From Pararge aegeria (lineage: Eukaryota > Arthropoda > Insecta > Lepidoptera > Nymphalidae): a stretch of 64,000 nucleotides of DNA. Every line of letters begins with the position of its first letter. Position 1 is the first letter of the stretch. The notes beneath the pieces are model-generated. The model saw only the letters and a list, made by a program, of their open reading frames with translations. It ran no database searches and was not told the origin of the DNA. The DNA lies in the NCBI RefSeq assembly GCF_905163445.1, contig NC_053197.1, positions 7,006,001 to 7,070,000 of the forward strand, read 5' to 3'. Of this stretch, positions 53,531 through 64,000 are shown in pieces. The position numbers and the translations under genes were made by a program.

Positions 53531-54182
53531 GCACGTATTTCCGAATTCGTAAGCGCCTGTAGTTTTTCACTAACGAATCTAAATATTATCATAAATAATA
53601 AGTCCGACTTGAAGCGCGCAATACATTGCTTATGCCGAAGTCGTTTGTTAAACCTTTGGGAACCTCAACCTTGGAGAGAAGTTCTAACTAATAGCTCATA
53701 GATTTTCTTGATGATTTGATGATGATTTCAACCACATGTGCAGGTTTTTAGCCAAGCTCTTCGTTTCTTATGCCTTATATAGTGTTAATGCATTTAGTGG
53801 TTTTTCTGCTTTTAATATCTAGTTTTTAGAAACTAAAGCTCTTAACTAAGAAACATTTAGTAAACTTGACTCTAACTTTACTATTTCGATACTCGATAAC
53901 GATAAACGTTGGTGAGGTATGTTATATCGTACTAAGGGTAGTGGTAATACATAGTATTATATCTAGAGGTAAAATATTTACATACATTTATCTTCTTCAT
54001 CAGCTTTTTATGATCCAGCTATTGTTTACCAGTGTCTTATTGCCAATCAGACCCAGATTGAGCGGGCTTGACGCCTTAGCCGTACGACACCTTAACGTAC
54101 CTCCTTTAACTGTTTATAGAGATGAAAGAGTCAATATAGAGATGAGAAAGTACTTTAGGTTGTATATACTATAGGTAGTAGT
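53531..54182. other. No gene recognised
   Basis: Plus frame 53866-54174 has no known motif and no splice context. A TGATGATTTGATGATG run at 53709 may be a retroelement tail. Confidence 0.45.
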
Positions 54183-54268
54183 AGATAAACAGACAGACTT
54201 GACGTTTCAAAAGAGCATATAGAGTAAGCCTACTTGAAATAAATGAAATTTAATTTGATTTTTGATGC
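54183..54268 (+). mobile_element. LINE-K 3' tail
   Basis: AAACAGACAGACTTGACGTT then GAGTAAGCCTACTTGAAATA and an AAATTTAATTTGATTTTTGA end. Confidence 0.65.
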
Positions 54269-54599
54269 TCAATCGGTACGTGCAATCAGTCTAGACCCGA
54301 ACCTTCAAATATAAGATGTAAATCGGTTGTGTATCTTAACGTAATAGAGTACATTACATTACTGTAGTTTAAATTACAGAGCAAAGGAACCGTGCTTTCC
54401 CCTTAGGGTTTTCCACCTACTATATGCTTGGTAGATTGTAGGCATAGAAGACCACCCAACCAACCTCAAAATTGAAGTAAGTGGGTTTTAAAATTATTCG
54501 CCCACAAAGATCAGGCAGTCTAATTATACATCTTTATCATTCTTAATTTGTTAACTTTATTATACTTTATCATTCAGTGCTTGAATTTTTAAGTATCAA
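54269..54599. other. No gene or repeat recognised
   Basis: Short gap. Confidence 0.5.
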
Positions 54600-54873
54600 T
54601 TAAATAAATAAAAATAAATAAATAAATAAATATACTACGACAATACAAACATCGCCATGTAGCCCCAAAGTATACGTAGCTTGTGTTAAAGGTACTAAGA
54701 TAACTAATTAATATTTTTATCAATAATATACATAAATACTTATAATATACATATAAACACCCAGACACTGAAAAGTTATGTTCAACACACAAAATTTTTC
54801 CATTTGTGGGAATCGAACCCACGGCCTTGGACTCAGAAAGCAGGGACACTGCCCACTGAGACAGTGGCCGGCA
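54600..54873 (-). mobile_element. SINE-B, full length
   Basis: Long (TAAA)n tail, ACTACGACAATACAAACATC, body, and head ATCGAACCCACGGCCTTGG then GCCCACTGAGACAGTGGCCG. The head has lost its GCGCC bases. Confidence 0.85.
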
Positions 54874-54945
54874 ATAACACAAGCTACGCTTACTTTGCGG
54901 CTAGATCGTGATGTGTGTATTGTCGTCGTATATTTATTTTATATT
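54874..54945 (+). mobile_element. SINE-B 3' piece, opposite strand
   Basis: AATAACACAAGCTACGCTTA then GCGGCTAGATCGTGATGTG: the last 70 bases, directly abutting the head of the preceding inverted copy. Confidence 0.75.
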
Positions 54946-56200
54946 ATTTGTTATAAAAATAAAAAATTATACATGGAAATAAAAAATAAATATCATTAAA
55001 CATACAAAGACTTTTAAATATGTTACTCTTCCTATAGTTCGCCGTAATCGGGTTAAAAGGCGAAGGCGATTTGCGATCTATAGAGAGGAAGTTGGTCCTT
55101 TATAAGATTATATACAAAGCCTTAAGCGCACAAATCTATCGGAAGCGGATATACAGAAATAACACACGACAAAGCAGAATATGCTGGTAGGTACGAGTAC
55201 GTTATGTATCAAGCATGAAGCCTTTAAACGTTTTCGCTTCATTGAACATATCGCTTATGAATGTGTTTTGTTAAACGGTGGGATTTGGGATGACAAAACC
55301 ACTAAGGTGTGTTAGGATAATAAATATTTTAACATCTATGCTTAGAGCTATGTTGTATAGCAAGTATCCAAAAAATTGTATCTGCATTTCATAGTCGGCT
55401 CATTAATTGGTCGTAACTTGACTGACACGCCACTAGTGGCAAATATAATAATCAATTATGATTATTTATTTCCACTATTTTCACAGATAACTTGTCAATA
55501 GCAAAGTGAATAAAAATTCAAGAGTTTTAAAAAATATTTAAAAATTGCAAAGTTTTTTGAAAATCTGTAAATATACTTGTTAATTTATTACTTTTATAAT
55601 AAATAAATTATTAATAAATTTTCTGACGATTGCAACATTCTATAATATTCAATGACATGGTTATATTAACTTGTGCTGATCTAATCTTCAATTTTCTACT
55701 CAAAATTATTCTATTTGACAAATGAAAATATTTATAAAATGTGAAAGTGATATTAATGAATTAAATGAAATAGTGAATATTTAATGAAATAGGTCCCAGG
55801 AATATTTGCAAACTTTTATTTCTTTGACATCCTCCTGTTAATTATATTGCAGAATCCTTTAAATCTGTTCTTTCTTCTTTTATTTATTTTTCACAGTAAT
55901 TTTTAATTTGTTATGTATTACTTATCTTCTTTTCATCTATTATGTTACATAGTTTGCATACTAAACTTGATACAAATATATTTAACGCTTTAAATGTACT
56001 CTTACTGGATGAAGGGACTTTGGGGGTTCTTACTTAAGTATAGAGCCGTTAACTAACGCTGAAGAAATACTGGTCGGCATGTCTCATCATTAATCGCGTG
56101 ATGTAACTTTGGGCCTTCAGCTTGCTCCAACAGTTATCAATATAAAAAATACCAATAGTATTTCCTACTCAGTAATTTTTCATGATTATTCAAATTTATT
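54946..56200. other. AT-rich stretch, no gene seen
   Basis: No supported frame or repeat on either strand. Confidence 0.55.
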
Positions 56201-56476
56201 TGACGGAAGACTGGCGCAGTGGTTAGCGACCCTGCTTTCTGAGTCCAAAACCAAGAACCCAAGGCCGTGGGTTCGATCCCCACAACGGGAAAATGTTTGC
56301 GTAATGAACGTGAATGTTTTTCAGTGTCTGGGTGTTTATCTGTATATTATAAGTATTTATGTGTAATATATTCATAAAAATATTCATCAGCTATCTTAGT
56401 ACCCATAACACAAGCTACGCTTACTTTGGGGCTCGATGGCGATGTGTGCATATTCGTAGTATATTTATTTATTTAT
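56201..56476 (+). mobile_element. SINE-B, full length with 10-bp head duplication
   Basis: GACGGAAGACTGGCGCAGTG (box A region) and GTGGGTTCGATCCCCACAAC (box B). Between them CCAAAACCAAGAACCCAAGG is a partial duplication of CCAAGG-type bases, lengthening the head. Body and TTTA tail intact. Confidence 0.9.
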
Positions 56477-56704
56477 TATTATTTAATTTTTAGTATTTTT
56501 AAAATGTTCGAAAGAACATCTTTTATCCATTATCCCGCTTGACCCTGTAACTCTGTGTTTTAAATTTCGCTTTGCTTGTTTGAAATGAAAATAAAATAAT
56601 TGTAATAGGTTGCGGTTTGTGAAGGCAAGTAGAATATAATATATATACCTTATATGATATCATACACATACATTTTGGGTTTGACGTCCTCCCTGGCGAG
56701 GTCA
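56477..56704. other. No gene or repeat recognised
   Basis: Short gap. Confidence 0.5.
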
Positions 56705-56945
56705 TTCATTTTGGGATCTAGCCTGGGGGTAGGCTTCGGCCGTAGCTACGTCTTTGTCGTAGTAATCAACCTACCAAGACAACCTACAAAGACGTGCCGC
56801 TATGCGACTAAGCGAACCGGTATGATGTAGCATAGAAACCAATTAGGGGTCAATATAACTGCGATATCCCTAACAAGTTGCATCATCACTTACCAGCTGG
56901 TGAGATGCAGTCAAGAACTAACTTGTGGTGGAATAAAATAAAAAC
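56705..56945 (+). mobile_element. SINE-C copy
   Basis: GGTAGGCTTCGGCCGTAGCT, AAAGACGTGCCGCTATGCGA, CAATATAACTGCGATATCCC and CATCACTTACCAGCTGGTG then GAGATGCAGTCAAG. The tRNA-like head is absent. Confidence 0.75.
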
Positions 56946-57054
56946 AACTTGGTATGAAAATTGCAACTATATATATTCAAAAATCTTCATCATATTATTT
57001 TCCTAGATTTAAAACGACGAAAGGCCGGCAATTGTAGAGGTAAAAACAATAAAT

Positions 57055-57215
57055 AGCAAGGCTAATGAAAAACGTTTAAAGCAAGCGCCTTGAATTACAC
57101 CAAGCCGTAATTTTCGTTCGCCAGTGGTACAAAATGGACCGAGTAGATTAGAAAAGGCCATTTTTAATTTTAATGGAGGTTATACCTCGTCTGCGTATTT
57201 TATTTTCATTGGAAT
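57055..57215. repeat. Repeat R copy
   Basis: AAAGCAAGCGCCTTGAATTA, GGTACAAAATGGACCGAG and TTAATTTTAATGGAGGTTAT; related copy at 58.25-58.43 kb. Confidence 0.45.
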
Positions 57216-57814
57216 AAATGTTACACGGGAGAAATTTGTACAAACTGACTATTCATAAAATATTTACCAGTTTTCTTCTGCTATTCTGCACTTCTTACTG
57301 CTATTAAGTACAAGATATGCCCCGTGGTTTCACCCGCATTAACGAAATTTCGCACACCGCGCAGGTACCCTGCGTGAAGACGTAAACTACCCTCCCGTAT
57401 GTATTTAACTTTTTATTTCCTGAATAACATGCAAAAGTACAAGATGTAACTGCGTACGATTGTCTTGATAATAAAACGTCTATTTAGTAGTTATTCATAT
57501 TTTCTGCCTGTTAATATTATTTAAAATCACTAATTTTTTAATTATTTCGATATAAAATGCGTTCTTGTGGCTCATTTATAAAAGTGAGATATATATATTG
57601 TTCTGCAGACTTTGAGTATTTCTTGGAGAGCCTAAAATTTTTATTTTATTTTATCAAACACGTGGATAAATCCGCTTCAGAGCGCGGTTACAAAGGCCAG
57701 AGAACAGCGGATTGACTGTTTTTTTTTTGCAAAGAACATGATTGTTATTACTATATAGTTGTTTCTTACAGTTAAGCTTATTGTGCCAGAACTCTTCCAA
57801 GGAAGTACACCCGC
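57216..57814. other. No gene or repeat recognised
   Basis: No supported feature. Confidence 0.5.
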
Positions 57815-58010
57815 CACGCTTATTTCTGTCGCTAAGCAGCATTCCTGTGTCCTGGTCTTAAGGGCTTGTATGGCGGTATAATTACAGGCGTATGAGGCTC
57901 AACACCTACGCTTCAGATTAATGTATCAGGGCGGGACTTGTAGGACGTGTTCCTCTCGTACCCAACAAGTTTTTACTCTGTTTGTAATCGATGGTTTTCC
58001 GGTTGCAATC
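57815..58010 (+). mobile_element. Bm1-like SINE (D)
   Basis: TTATTTCTGTCGCTAAGCAG, CCTGGTCTTAAGGGC, GGCGGTATAATTACAGGCG, GGACTTGTAGGACGTGTTCC and TCGATGGTTTTCC. Confidence 0.65.
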
Positions 58011-58254
58011 AATTATAAATATTTAAAAAATCTCAGATGTAATTACAGTTCCCAGTATATGAGTCAGTGTTAAATCGCATTTTTGTTTCCTATTTTGCGG
58101 TGCTGAATTCAACATTGGAAAAAAGTTCAATATCGAGTTTCCTATGAGATTCCACTACCACCTATGAGAATATTATTTTACAATGTTATTTTCACAAATT
58201 ATTCCGCAATCTACGCGCAATGATAGAAGGTTTTCCAGTTTGGAAGGGACATTG
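58011..58254. other. No gene or repeat recognised
   Basis: Short gap. Confidence 0.5.
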
Positions 58255-58430
58255 AAATTAATGTCAAGCGTTTTCAGCGAGCGCCCGGAAATTACATTTT
58301 ATTTAAATTTTCTCATAATTATTTTCATTTTTCAATGATACAAAGTGGACCGCTACATTAGTGCTACGAGACCCTTTTTAATATTTTAATGGAGGGTTTA
58401 TTTTCGCAGGTATTAAACAACTTAGTCTCC
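58255..58430. repeat. Repeat R copy
   Basis: AATGTCAAGCGTTTTCAGCG, GATACAAAGTGGACCGC and TTTTAATGGAGGGTTTATTT. A third scrap (AATGTTGAGCATTTTAAGCG) lies at 59.25-59.30 kb. Confidence 0.45.
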
Positions 58431-58882
58431 ATTTTCGTTCATTTTCAAACTTGAAGGGCTTTTACAACAGTGAATACTATATATATTTTTTTTAAACAAG
58501 TACAAGCAATACAGTTTCTATGACCAAATTTTACTTCGGTGATCAATCTCCAATAAGATTTTCCAACTACGCGGGTTATAATTATACAAGTGTATGCGCA
58601 AACCCAGGTGCACTTTCTATTCCAAACTCGACTGCTTGTCATGACACTAGTTTACAGATTTTCAGTGCCTTCTCTCCAAACGATCAGATTTAAATTTACT
58701 ACTGCGGGCTGTATGCCGCGATTTATTTATATTTATTTACTCGCTACGCATTAATTTAATAATAATATAGTTTATATTACCTTTCGTATTAAAATACATA
58801 ACATATCTTTCCCAAATGGCTCTCTTAGTTTTTGAGATTAGCGCGATCAAACATACAACCTTACAATGGTCTGTACTGCTAC
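58431..58882. other. No gene or repeat recognised
   Basis: Minus frames here lack known motifs. Confidence 0.5.
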
Positions 58883-58929
58883 TGTAATTATCAAAGCACT
58901 TGCTAAGAGTAAGTGCTTTGATAATTACA
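58883..58929. repeat. Perfect palindrome, 19-bp arms
   Basis: TGTAATTATCAAAGCACTT and AAGTGCTTTGATAATTACA are exact complements around a 9-base spacer. Confidence 0.9.
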
Positions 58930-59422
58930 ATTTTTTTTTTACCGAAGATAGGATATCTGCACATAAAGAAGAAAGGTAAATAAGGTTCAAAATTATTTTG
59001 TATTGGTAAACAATTCCAAAGATTTAACTTCCCTGAACTAGAAAATCTTGCATATAAAAACATATATTTTCTTTTGTACAGAAGGGCATGTGATTAATTC
59101 AACATAATATAATTTATTGCTAACATAAAATAATAACTAGAATATGAGGCCAAAAGGAGGGTGACCCCAAACTATAATAACCGGTTACGAGGTCGCTTAG
59201 GCCTTCCTCTTTAAGTTCTGTATTTCTAAAGGTTTAAATAATGGGGAAGTTAAAATTAATGTTGAGCATTTTAAGCGAAGGCCTTAATTTAATCATTAAA
59301 TTAAAACTTTCCAGACATAAGATTTTCCTTGCTACAAACTCACGTGCTGTTTAAGTGTCAGAACACGTGTTTTGATGATGGCAGAACTTATACACGGTAT
59401 CGAATCAAAAGAAGTTTGGTGA
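58930..59422. other. No gene; repeat R scrap near 59250
   Basis: Otherwise unassigned AT-rich sequence. Confidence 0.45.
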
Positions 59423-59510
59423 TACGTCTTTGTCGGTCACGGCCGAAACCTCCCAACAAAACTGGACAAGATATAATTGTAAATTATAAATTTCTAAATT
59501 GCCCCTGCTG
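59423..59510 (-). mobile_element. SINE-C, 5' part
   Basis: ACGTCTTTGTCGGTCACGG then CCGAAACCTCCC, and TAAATTTCTAAATTGCCCCT. Matches the middle of the 63.5 kb copy. Confidence 0.6.
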
Positions 59511-59983
59511 CTCGGCTAGCATAGGCACATACATATATGGGGCATGGGACAATTATCTCCCCGGGGAAAGGATAAAAATGTATCTTCTCCCACAGCTTTA
59601 TTAACTTTAAAAGTACGTGCGATCGGTAATAAAATCCAAATAATATATATGTAATAATAAACGGAGTTCCAGTTCCTATGTTCCAGTGATTTAGCAGGTG
59701 GATATAATTTTTGTCCCCTGACTGTGCTAGCCCTGCTGGGGAGTGAAATCATTGTTTCCTCGTTACTTCTTGTTTCCTCATACAAATTTTGATAGCAGGT
59801 ATAGCATTAAAGTTATTTCCTTATTTATGTCACAAACCGCAAAGTAAAATAAACTCTAGTAATGTTTAAAGTGACTCCTGCAGTTCAGGCGTAAGTTAAC
59901 TCGAGTTCTGTCTCTACAGTCTCTGATCCAATTACTGTGATTCGCTCTTCATTTTGCAGCAATTCAGACTTTTTTATACTATT
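59511..59983. other. No gene recognised
   Basis: TTATCTCCCCGGGGAAAGG near 59.55 kb and CCCTGCTGGGGAGTG near 59.73 kb are GC-rich spots of unknown repeat origin. Opposed open frames 59329-59604 and 59516-59785 are unsupported. Confidence 0.4.
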
Positions 59984-60655
59984 AACCGACGGTAAGTTTT
60001 CAACCGACATAAAAAAGGAGGTTCTCAATTCGACTTCATGTTTTTTTTGTATATTTGTTATACGAATACTCCGCCAATGACACACCGATTTGATGATTCT
60101 GTTTTGTTTGGTACGTTATACCTCAGAGGTGGTTCCATTTTAATTTGGTGAGGATTAATTGGAGGGATCCCAAAGAAATCGAGGGAACTCTTCAAATATT
60201 ATAGACACATATAACAATTTGAGTATTTTTAAAGGAACTTGTGCATCTTATTCAGAAAAGCACCATATAGTCAAGTGGAACTGATGATGATGACCACGGA
60301 TAACCGGAACTATACAATAATTAGCATTACACGGGTTGCGCTTCGATTATGGTATATGGCTACTAAACAATTTATGCTTGTCACGGGGAGTGTCATGGGG
60401 AAGTGCTGGGAGACCTCCTTAACCATTAACGGGCCGTTAATGGTTGGGAAGTTCTCTCAGCACTTGGGGAAAGCAAAATCTTGTAGAGGGTTATGAACAG
60501 TAGACATTTGGCTATTATAACGTAGATAATTGCAAACATACCCACTAAAAATCACAATAAAATTATTTGACAAAAAAGAACCGACATTGTTAACAGCTAG
60601 TTAACCGACTAAAAAGCAAGAAATAAATATTTTCTACAAAATTTTCAAGTCGGTG
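59984..60655 (+). mobile_element. Repeat F, near-complete copy
   Basis: The left end has TTAACCGACGGTAAG and CAACCGACATAAAAAAGGAG; the right end has TTTTCAAGTCGGTGCC. The interior shows TTGGTGAGGATTAATTGG, AGGGATCCCAAAGAAATCGA, GAGGGAACTCTTCAAATATT and ACTGATGATGATGACCACGG. Near 60.38-60.47 kb lies a long imperfect palindrome. The AACCGAC/GTCGGT ends suggest inverted termini of a DNA element. Non-coding; frame 60239-60496 follows the palindrome. Confidence 0.6.
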
Positions 60656-61749
60656 CCAAGTAAATTGTTGAATTACTAGGTACTTTCCTTGTTTATTTTA
60701 TATTAATATGCCCTCTCATGCTATCTTCGAATTTGCATGAAATTATATTCATCGTAAATTATTATGATCTATTAAATAAATGTATGTGTATGAATGAATG
60801 AATGAACGAATGAATGTTGCACTTTGTTGAACACCATACTAAAAAATAACAAAATACCAGTCCTAGTTAAGCAAGAAATACAATATGGAGGTCACAGCGA
60901 TCTCGTTCAAGCAACCGAAGGCTTAAAAAGAAAAACTTTAATGCATTTTTTATGCAATAAACCTTTATAAGTACATACTAATTATATATCTAAATTGTTT
61001 TTTAGCTATCTTTGTTATCTCTGGAATTACCAGGCTGAAAAATCTTTCTTGCATTTGATAGCTAAATGCTAGTGGACTATATAACATGTTGAACTTATAA
61101 AGTTAAATAGGGAATAAAATTTGTTTATAGTCTGGCAATTTTCAAGTACATCAAAGAAAATTGGTATTTAGATATTTGTTTTTTTAGTAAGTCGATTTTT
61201 TATATTCACTATTTGCTTTTCATTTATCAAGATTATATTATTACTGCCAATATATTATTGCGAAGCAGCTCTAGGTCGATAAGTGAATAACTTTTCACAT
61301 AGGAATTCGCGTGATATAAATTTATAATATTTACTATGGTAAATATAAAAAAAATATATTAGAGCAGCATTAAACATTAATTTAAGCATTAACCATTTAG
61401 GTACTGTTTATATCCTCTTTCTTCGATATTAATCCAAATATCAAAGAAACAAACCCACAATCAAACAATACTATCACTACCAAAGAGAATACAAAGTCTG
61501 CGCTAGACACTCCGAATAACGAATTCTCTTAATCACACTATAACAAATTGTGAGATAATGTCTCTATTATACATATATGAAGATTTAAATGTACATCCAA
61601 GTAACATCAAAGAACGTCTATCTCGGCGGTTCTACTTACTTTGATTTTCTTATTTTTATAAGGATCAAAGCCACAAAGCTTAATGGATATTTACTCGATA
61701 CAGGTACTCGGTTCTTTTAACGAATGTATAAGATCTTCAGTTATATATT
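60656..61749. other. No gene; GAAT microsatellite at 60790-60815
   Basis: (GAAT)n with one GAAC unit. CAGCGATCTCGTTCAAGC near 60897 faintly echoes LINE-J reversed. Otherwise AT-rich. Confidence 0.5.
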
Positions 61750-61812
61750 GATCTACTCTTACTACCATCATCTTTCTTAGCCTATTAGCATCCCACTGCT
61801 GGGCCTACAGCA
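61750..61812 (-). mobile_element. RTE/SINE-type tail, reversed
   Basis: TACCATCATCTTTCTTAGCC then GCATCCCACTGCTGGGCC, the reverse complement of the CCAGCAGTGGGA tail. Confidence 0.5.
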
Positions 61813-61874
61813 AAATTACTGTTTTACACTTAAATCTTATACTAAGGTTAAAAATTCTCTCGTTATTCATACAT

Positions 61875-61942
61875 GTTCGATGCCCACTAGTATGCATCGA
61901 AACCGGTCCGCGGGTCGCGGGCTCCGCGGGGGGCGACCCGCG
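61875..61942. repeat. GC-rich double hairpin
   Basis: TTCGATGC..GCATCGAA encloses 10 bases, followed at once by CGCGGGTCGC / GCGACCCGCG around a GGGCTCCGCGGGGG loop (61909-61942). This is the most GC-rich patch in the window. No copy elsewhere here. Confidence 0.8.
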
Positions 61943-63547
61943 AGCTCGAGTTACGTGGCCCACGCCATCATTCACGCATTGGCGGTCTCAGTGCATTTAC
62001 TAAACTTTGTAACAAAATAAATCCTAGTAAACCAGCAATAAGTTTAATTTCAATGCATAAACATCAATACAGTCCAAATTATATATACACACAACAATAC
62101 ACGTTCAATTATTTATACACGCAACAGTAGATACATCTATATAGATAGATACATCTTCAAGAGCCCCTAGTGTAACTAAAGAAGGGTAAATGTTAACTTT
62201 ACAGTATTACAGTATGTGTCGGATTTGTTTGGCATCTCCATAGTTGTTACATTTTTTCGATTGGTCATAATATAATAACAGATTACCGGTAAAGTATTAT
62301 GACGTTAACTTACTTAAACAAGTACACCTAGGCTACAAATCGTATAATTATCCATAAACGCAAAATTATACATGTAACGTCTTGAGTAAAGTAAGCAAAG
62401 TTTCTTAAGTGTGTCTGTACACAAAATACTTCATGGAATCCTGCATTTCACCCTCGTAGCCACTGCACACGAACTAAGCCGTAAATCTAAAAGCCCTTTT
62501 ACAATAGACGATTCTTCGCTTCTATCAATCGCAAATAAAATCGTGACTACTTGGCTTGAAAACTGCTCTCACGAAACGATAACTCTTTGCGATCGATTAT
62601 TTATTTGTTTTCAACGGGCATCACAGAAAGTTAAATATTCTAAACTTCGTTACGTTTCTTAAAGCATTCCTGCGGTAACTACACTCGCTATCTTAGAAGG
62701 TACTCTGAATTGATTTTCTCAAATAGTATAAAACTAACAACCATCAAAGCTATACCTACAGAAACGTTTTATGCTGAAGTAATTTATTTTCCTATACTTA
62801 ACAATACACTATGTCTTTTTCCAGAATGAACTTTATGAAAATTTACATAAGATCGGTTTTGTTAACAAAGGTTATTGTTTTTATATTTTACGGAAATGGA
62901 ATCTTTGTTTATCTCAGGATAAAAATATTGTATTACTGTTTCCAGCATTTAAGCTATCACTGTGCCAAACATCATAAAGATCAGTGTAGAAATTTAGCTG
63001 AAAAGCTCGAGTTGCAATGCAACCTACGATGTCGTATTTAGTTCATGCAATGCGTTAGTAATTCCCAAAAGTAATAATACCTATAGGATAGAATTTAGAA
63101 ATGCTATTTTACTTCTATACCTCCCTGTAGTATGGACTACTTTTTGAATTAGATCGATTTATGTCGGCCTTAAACCGCTCACGATAATGAGTGACTATCG
63201 TAGCCTTTGTTTTGATCAGTTAAAAGACGAATCGAAACAAAGGATCGTAGAGTGTATGGGCACCTTATATTGCACTATGTTTCCAACCAACATCGCAATT
63301 CGTAGATGATCTCTTAAACTTACATGCTCTAGAGATCTTAAAGCACTAAGCATTGCAAATATTTGATTTGGTTAGAGGATGATTTACTTACTAACCGTTT
63401 GTATCATAGGCTAAAATTATCCTATATACGAGTACATCTCCAGGCTGCGGCCTAGTTCTTTGTTACATTTTATCAAGAGCGTTTGACCGGAACATATTAT
63501 ATCCTTAGAAACATTTTAAATACAAAAGTTTTTTTTTTATTCCACTA
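61943..63547. other. No gene recognised
   Basis: Plus frame 62411-62662 opens with GTG, has no motif I know and no usable donor. Frame 62811-63041 overlaps repeat-like text (TGTGCCAAACATCATAAAGA). An imperfect inverted repeat GTAGCCTTTGTTTTGAT / ATCGAAACAAAGGATCGTAG lies at about 63.20-63.25 kb. Confidence 0.45.
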
Positions 63548-63863
63548 TAAGTTAGCTCTTGACTGCAATCTCACCTGCTGTTAAGTGATAAAGCATATCG
63601 GGCTAACCCGTCAGATAGTATGGCTGTTATATTAAACTTATACCTGTAATCAGTTTCTATGTGACATCATGCCGAAACGCTAAATCGCTTAACGGCACGT
63701 CTATGCCGGTAAGGTCGTAACGAGCCACGGCCGAAGCCACACACCAGATCAGACACCAGAGAAAATTTTTAAATTATAAATGCCCAAATTGTCCCTACCG
63801 GCAATCGAACCCGGGTTCTCCAACTTGCAAACCCAGCGATCACCGTTGCGCATGGGAGGTCGT
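63548..63863 (-). mobile_element. SINE-C, full length
   Basis: Most complete copy. Reading on the minus strand, the tRNA-like head at right has TGCGCAACGGTGATCGCTGG (box A region) and CCGGGTTCGATTGCCGG (box B). Then come GGCTTCGGCCGTGGCTCG, GACGTGCCGTTAAGCGATTT, AGTTTAATATAACAGCC and GGTGAGATTGCAGTCAAGAG at left. Confidence 0.85.
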
Positions 63864-64000
63864 CCAAAAAGTCGAAGGTTTTTGTACTTTCGTCACGGTA
63901 AAGAGTTACTGGAAAGCACGGAGAGTAAAACCTGGGACAAAAATTGAGACTACTTTTTGTTCCAGGAAACCAAACGGTTCAAACGGGATTTGTAAAAAAA
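63864..64000. other. No feature recognised
   Basis: Edge of window; GGGACAAAAATTGAG may begin another repeat cut by the window end. Confidence 0.4.

Noticed and set aside
60239..60496. 85-codon frame
   Set aside because: It lies within repeat F and passes through its palindrome.
62411..62662. 83-codon frame near the right end
   Set aside because: It opens with GTG, no domain was recognised, and no donor site lies before its stop.

Overview
This window is AT-rich animal nuclear DNA, and its repeat content points to a butterfly or moth (Lepidoptera). The grounds are lepidopteran-type tRNA-headed SINEs, Bm1-like SINE pieces, short Helitron-like elements ending in CTAG, and LINE 3' ends tailed with ATAAA or short tandem repeats. 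Species and family cannot be fixed. A nymphalid is possible but that is only an impression.

I found no complete protein-coding gene and no free-standing tRNA or rRNA gene. Nearly all open frames are short, lack known domains, and lie over repeats or simple sequence. The window reads as intergenic DNA or the inside of a large intron. Protein-related remnants are a C-terminal RTE-type LINE fragment (46260-46416), a second LINE C-terminus with in-frame stops (50961-51140), and a possible degraded piggyBac-like transposase piece (29463-29776). Three short open segments bounded by splice-like sites (14987-15113, 19037-19182, 30665-30760) are offered only as candidate exons.

I use working letters for repeat families, not database names. 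SINE-A has a tRNA-like head and a tail around GTGGGCCGGTAATGGG. SINE-B has head GACTGGCGCAGTGGG, body ending GGGGCTAGATGGCGATGTG and a TAAA tail. SINE-C has core GCTTCGGCCGTGGCT. D is Bm1-like. E and G are SINE-like with a tail around GTCCAGCAGTGGGAC. J, K and L are LINE 3' ends. F is a long repeat with AACCGAC/GTCGGT ends. MITE-1 is a fold-back element ending in GGCGTGCAT. H elements are Helitron-like.

Layout: 1-6 kb is mostly unique AT-rich DNA with scattered fragments. 6-9 kb holds a SINE-B whose tail is amplified five-fold. 10-14 kb carries three Helitrons plus SINE and LINE ends. 15-27 kb is sparse. 27-31 kb has SINE-G, LINE-L and the piggyBac-like piece. 31-42 kb is dense with Helitrons and nested SINEs. 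42-46 kb is sparse. 46-51.3 kb holds several nested insertions. 51-64 kb is mixed, with a full F repeat at 60 kb, a GC-rich double hairpin at 61.9 kb and a full SINE-C at the end.

Nothing here forms a pathway or operon. The informative content is the insertion history. SINE-B lies inside SINE-A once and inside SINE-C twice, a TA-flanked MITE lies inside SINE-A, an RTE LINE lies inside F, and LINE-J lies inside D. Several short-loop palindromes look like template-switch products.
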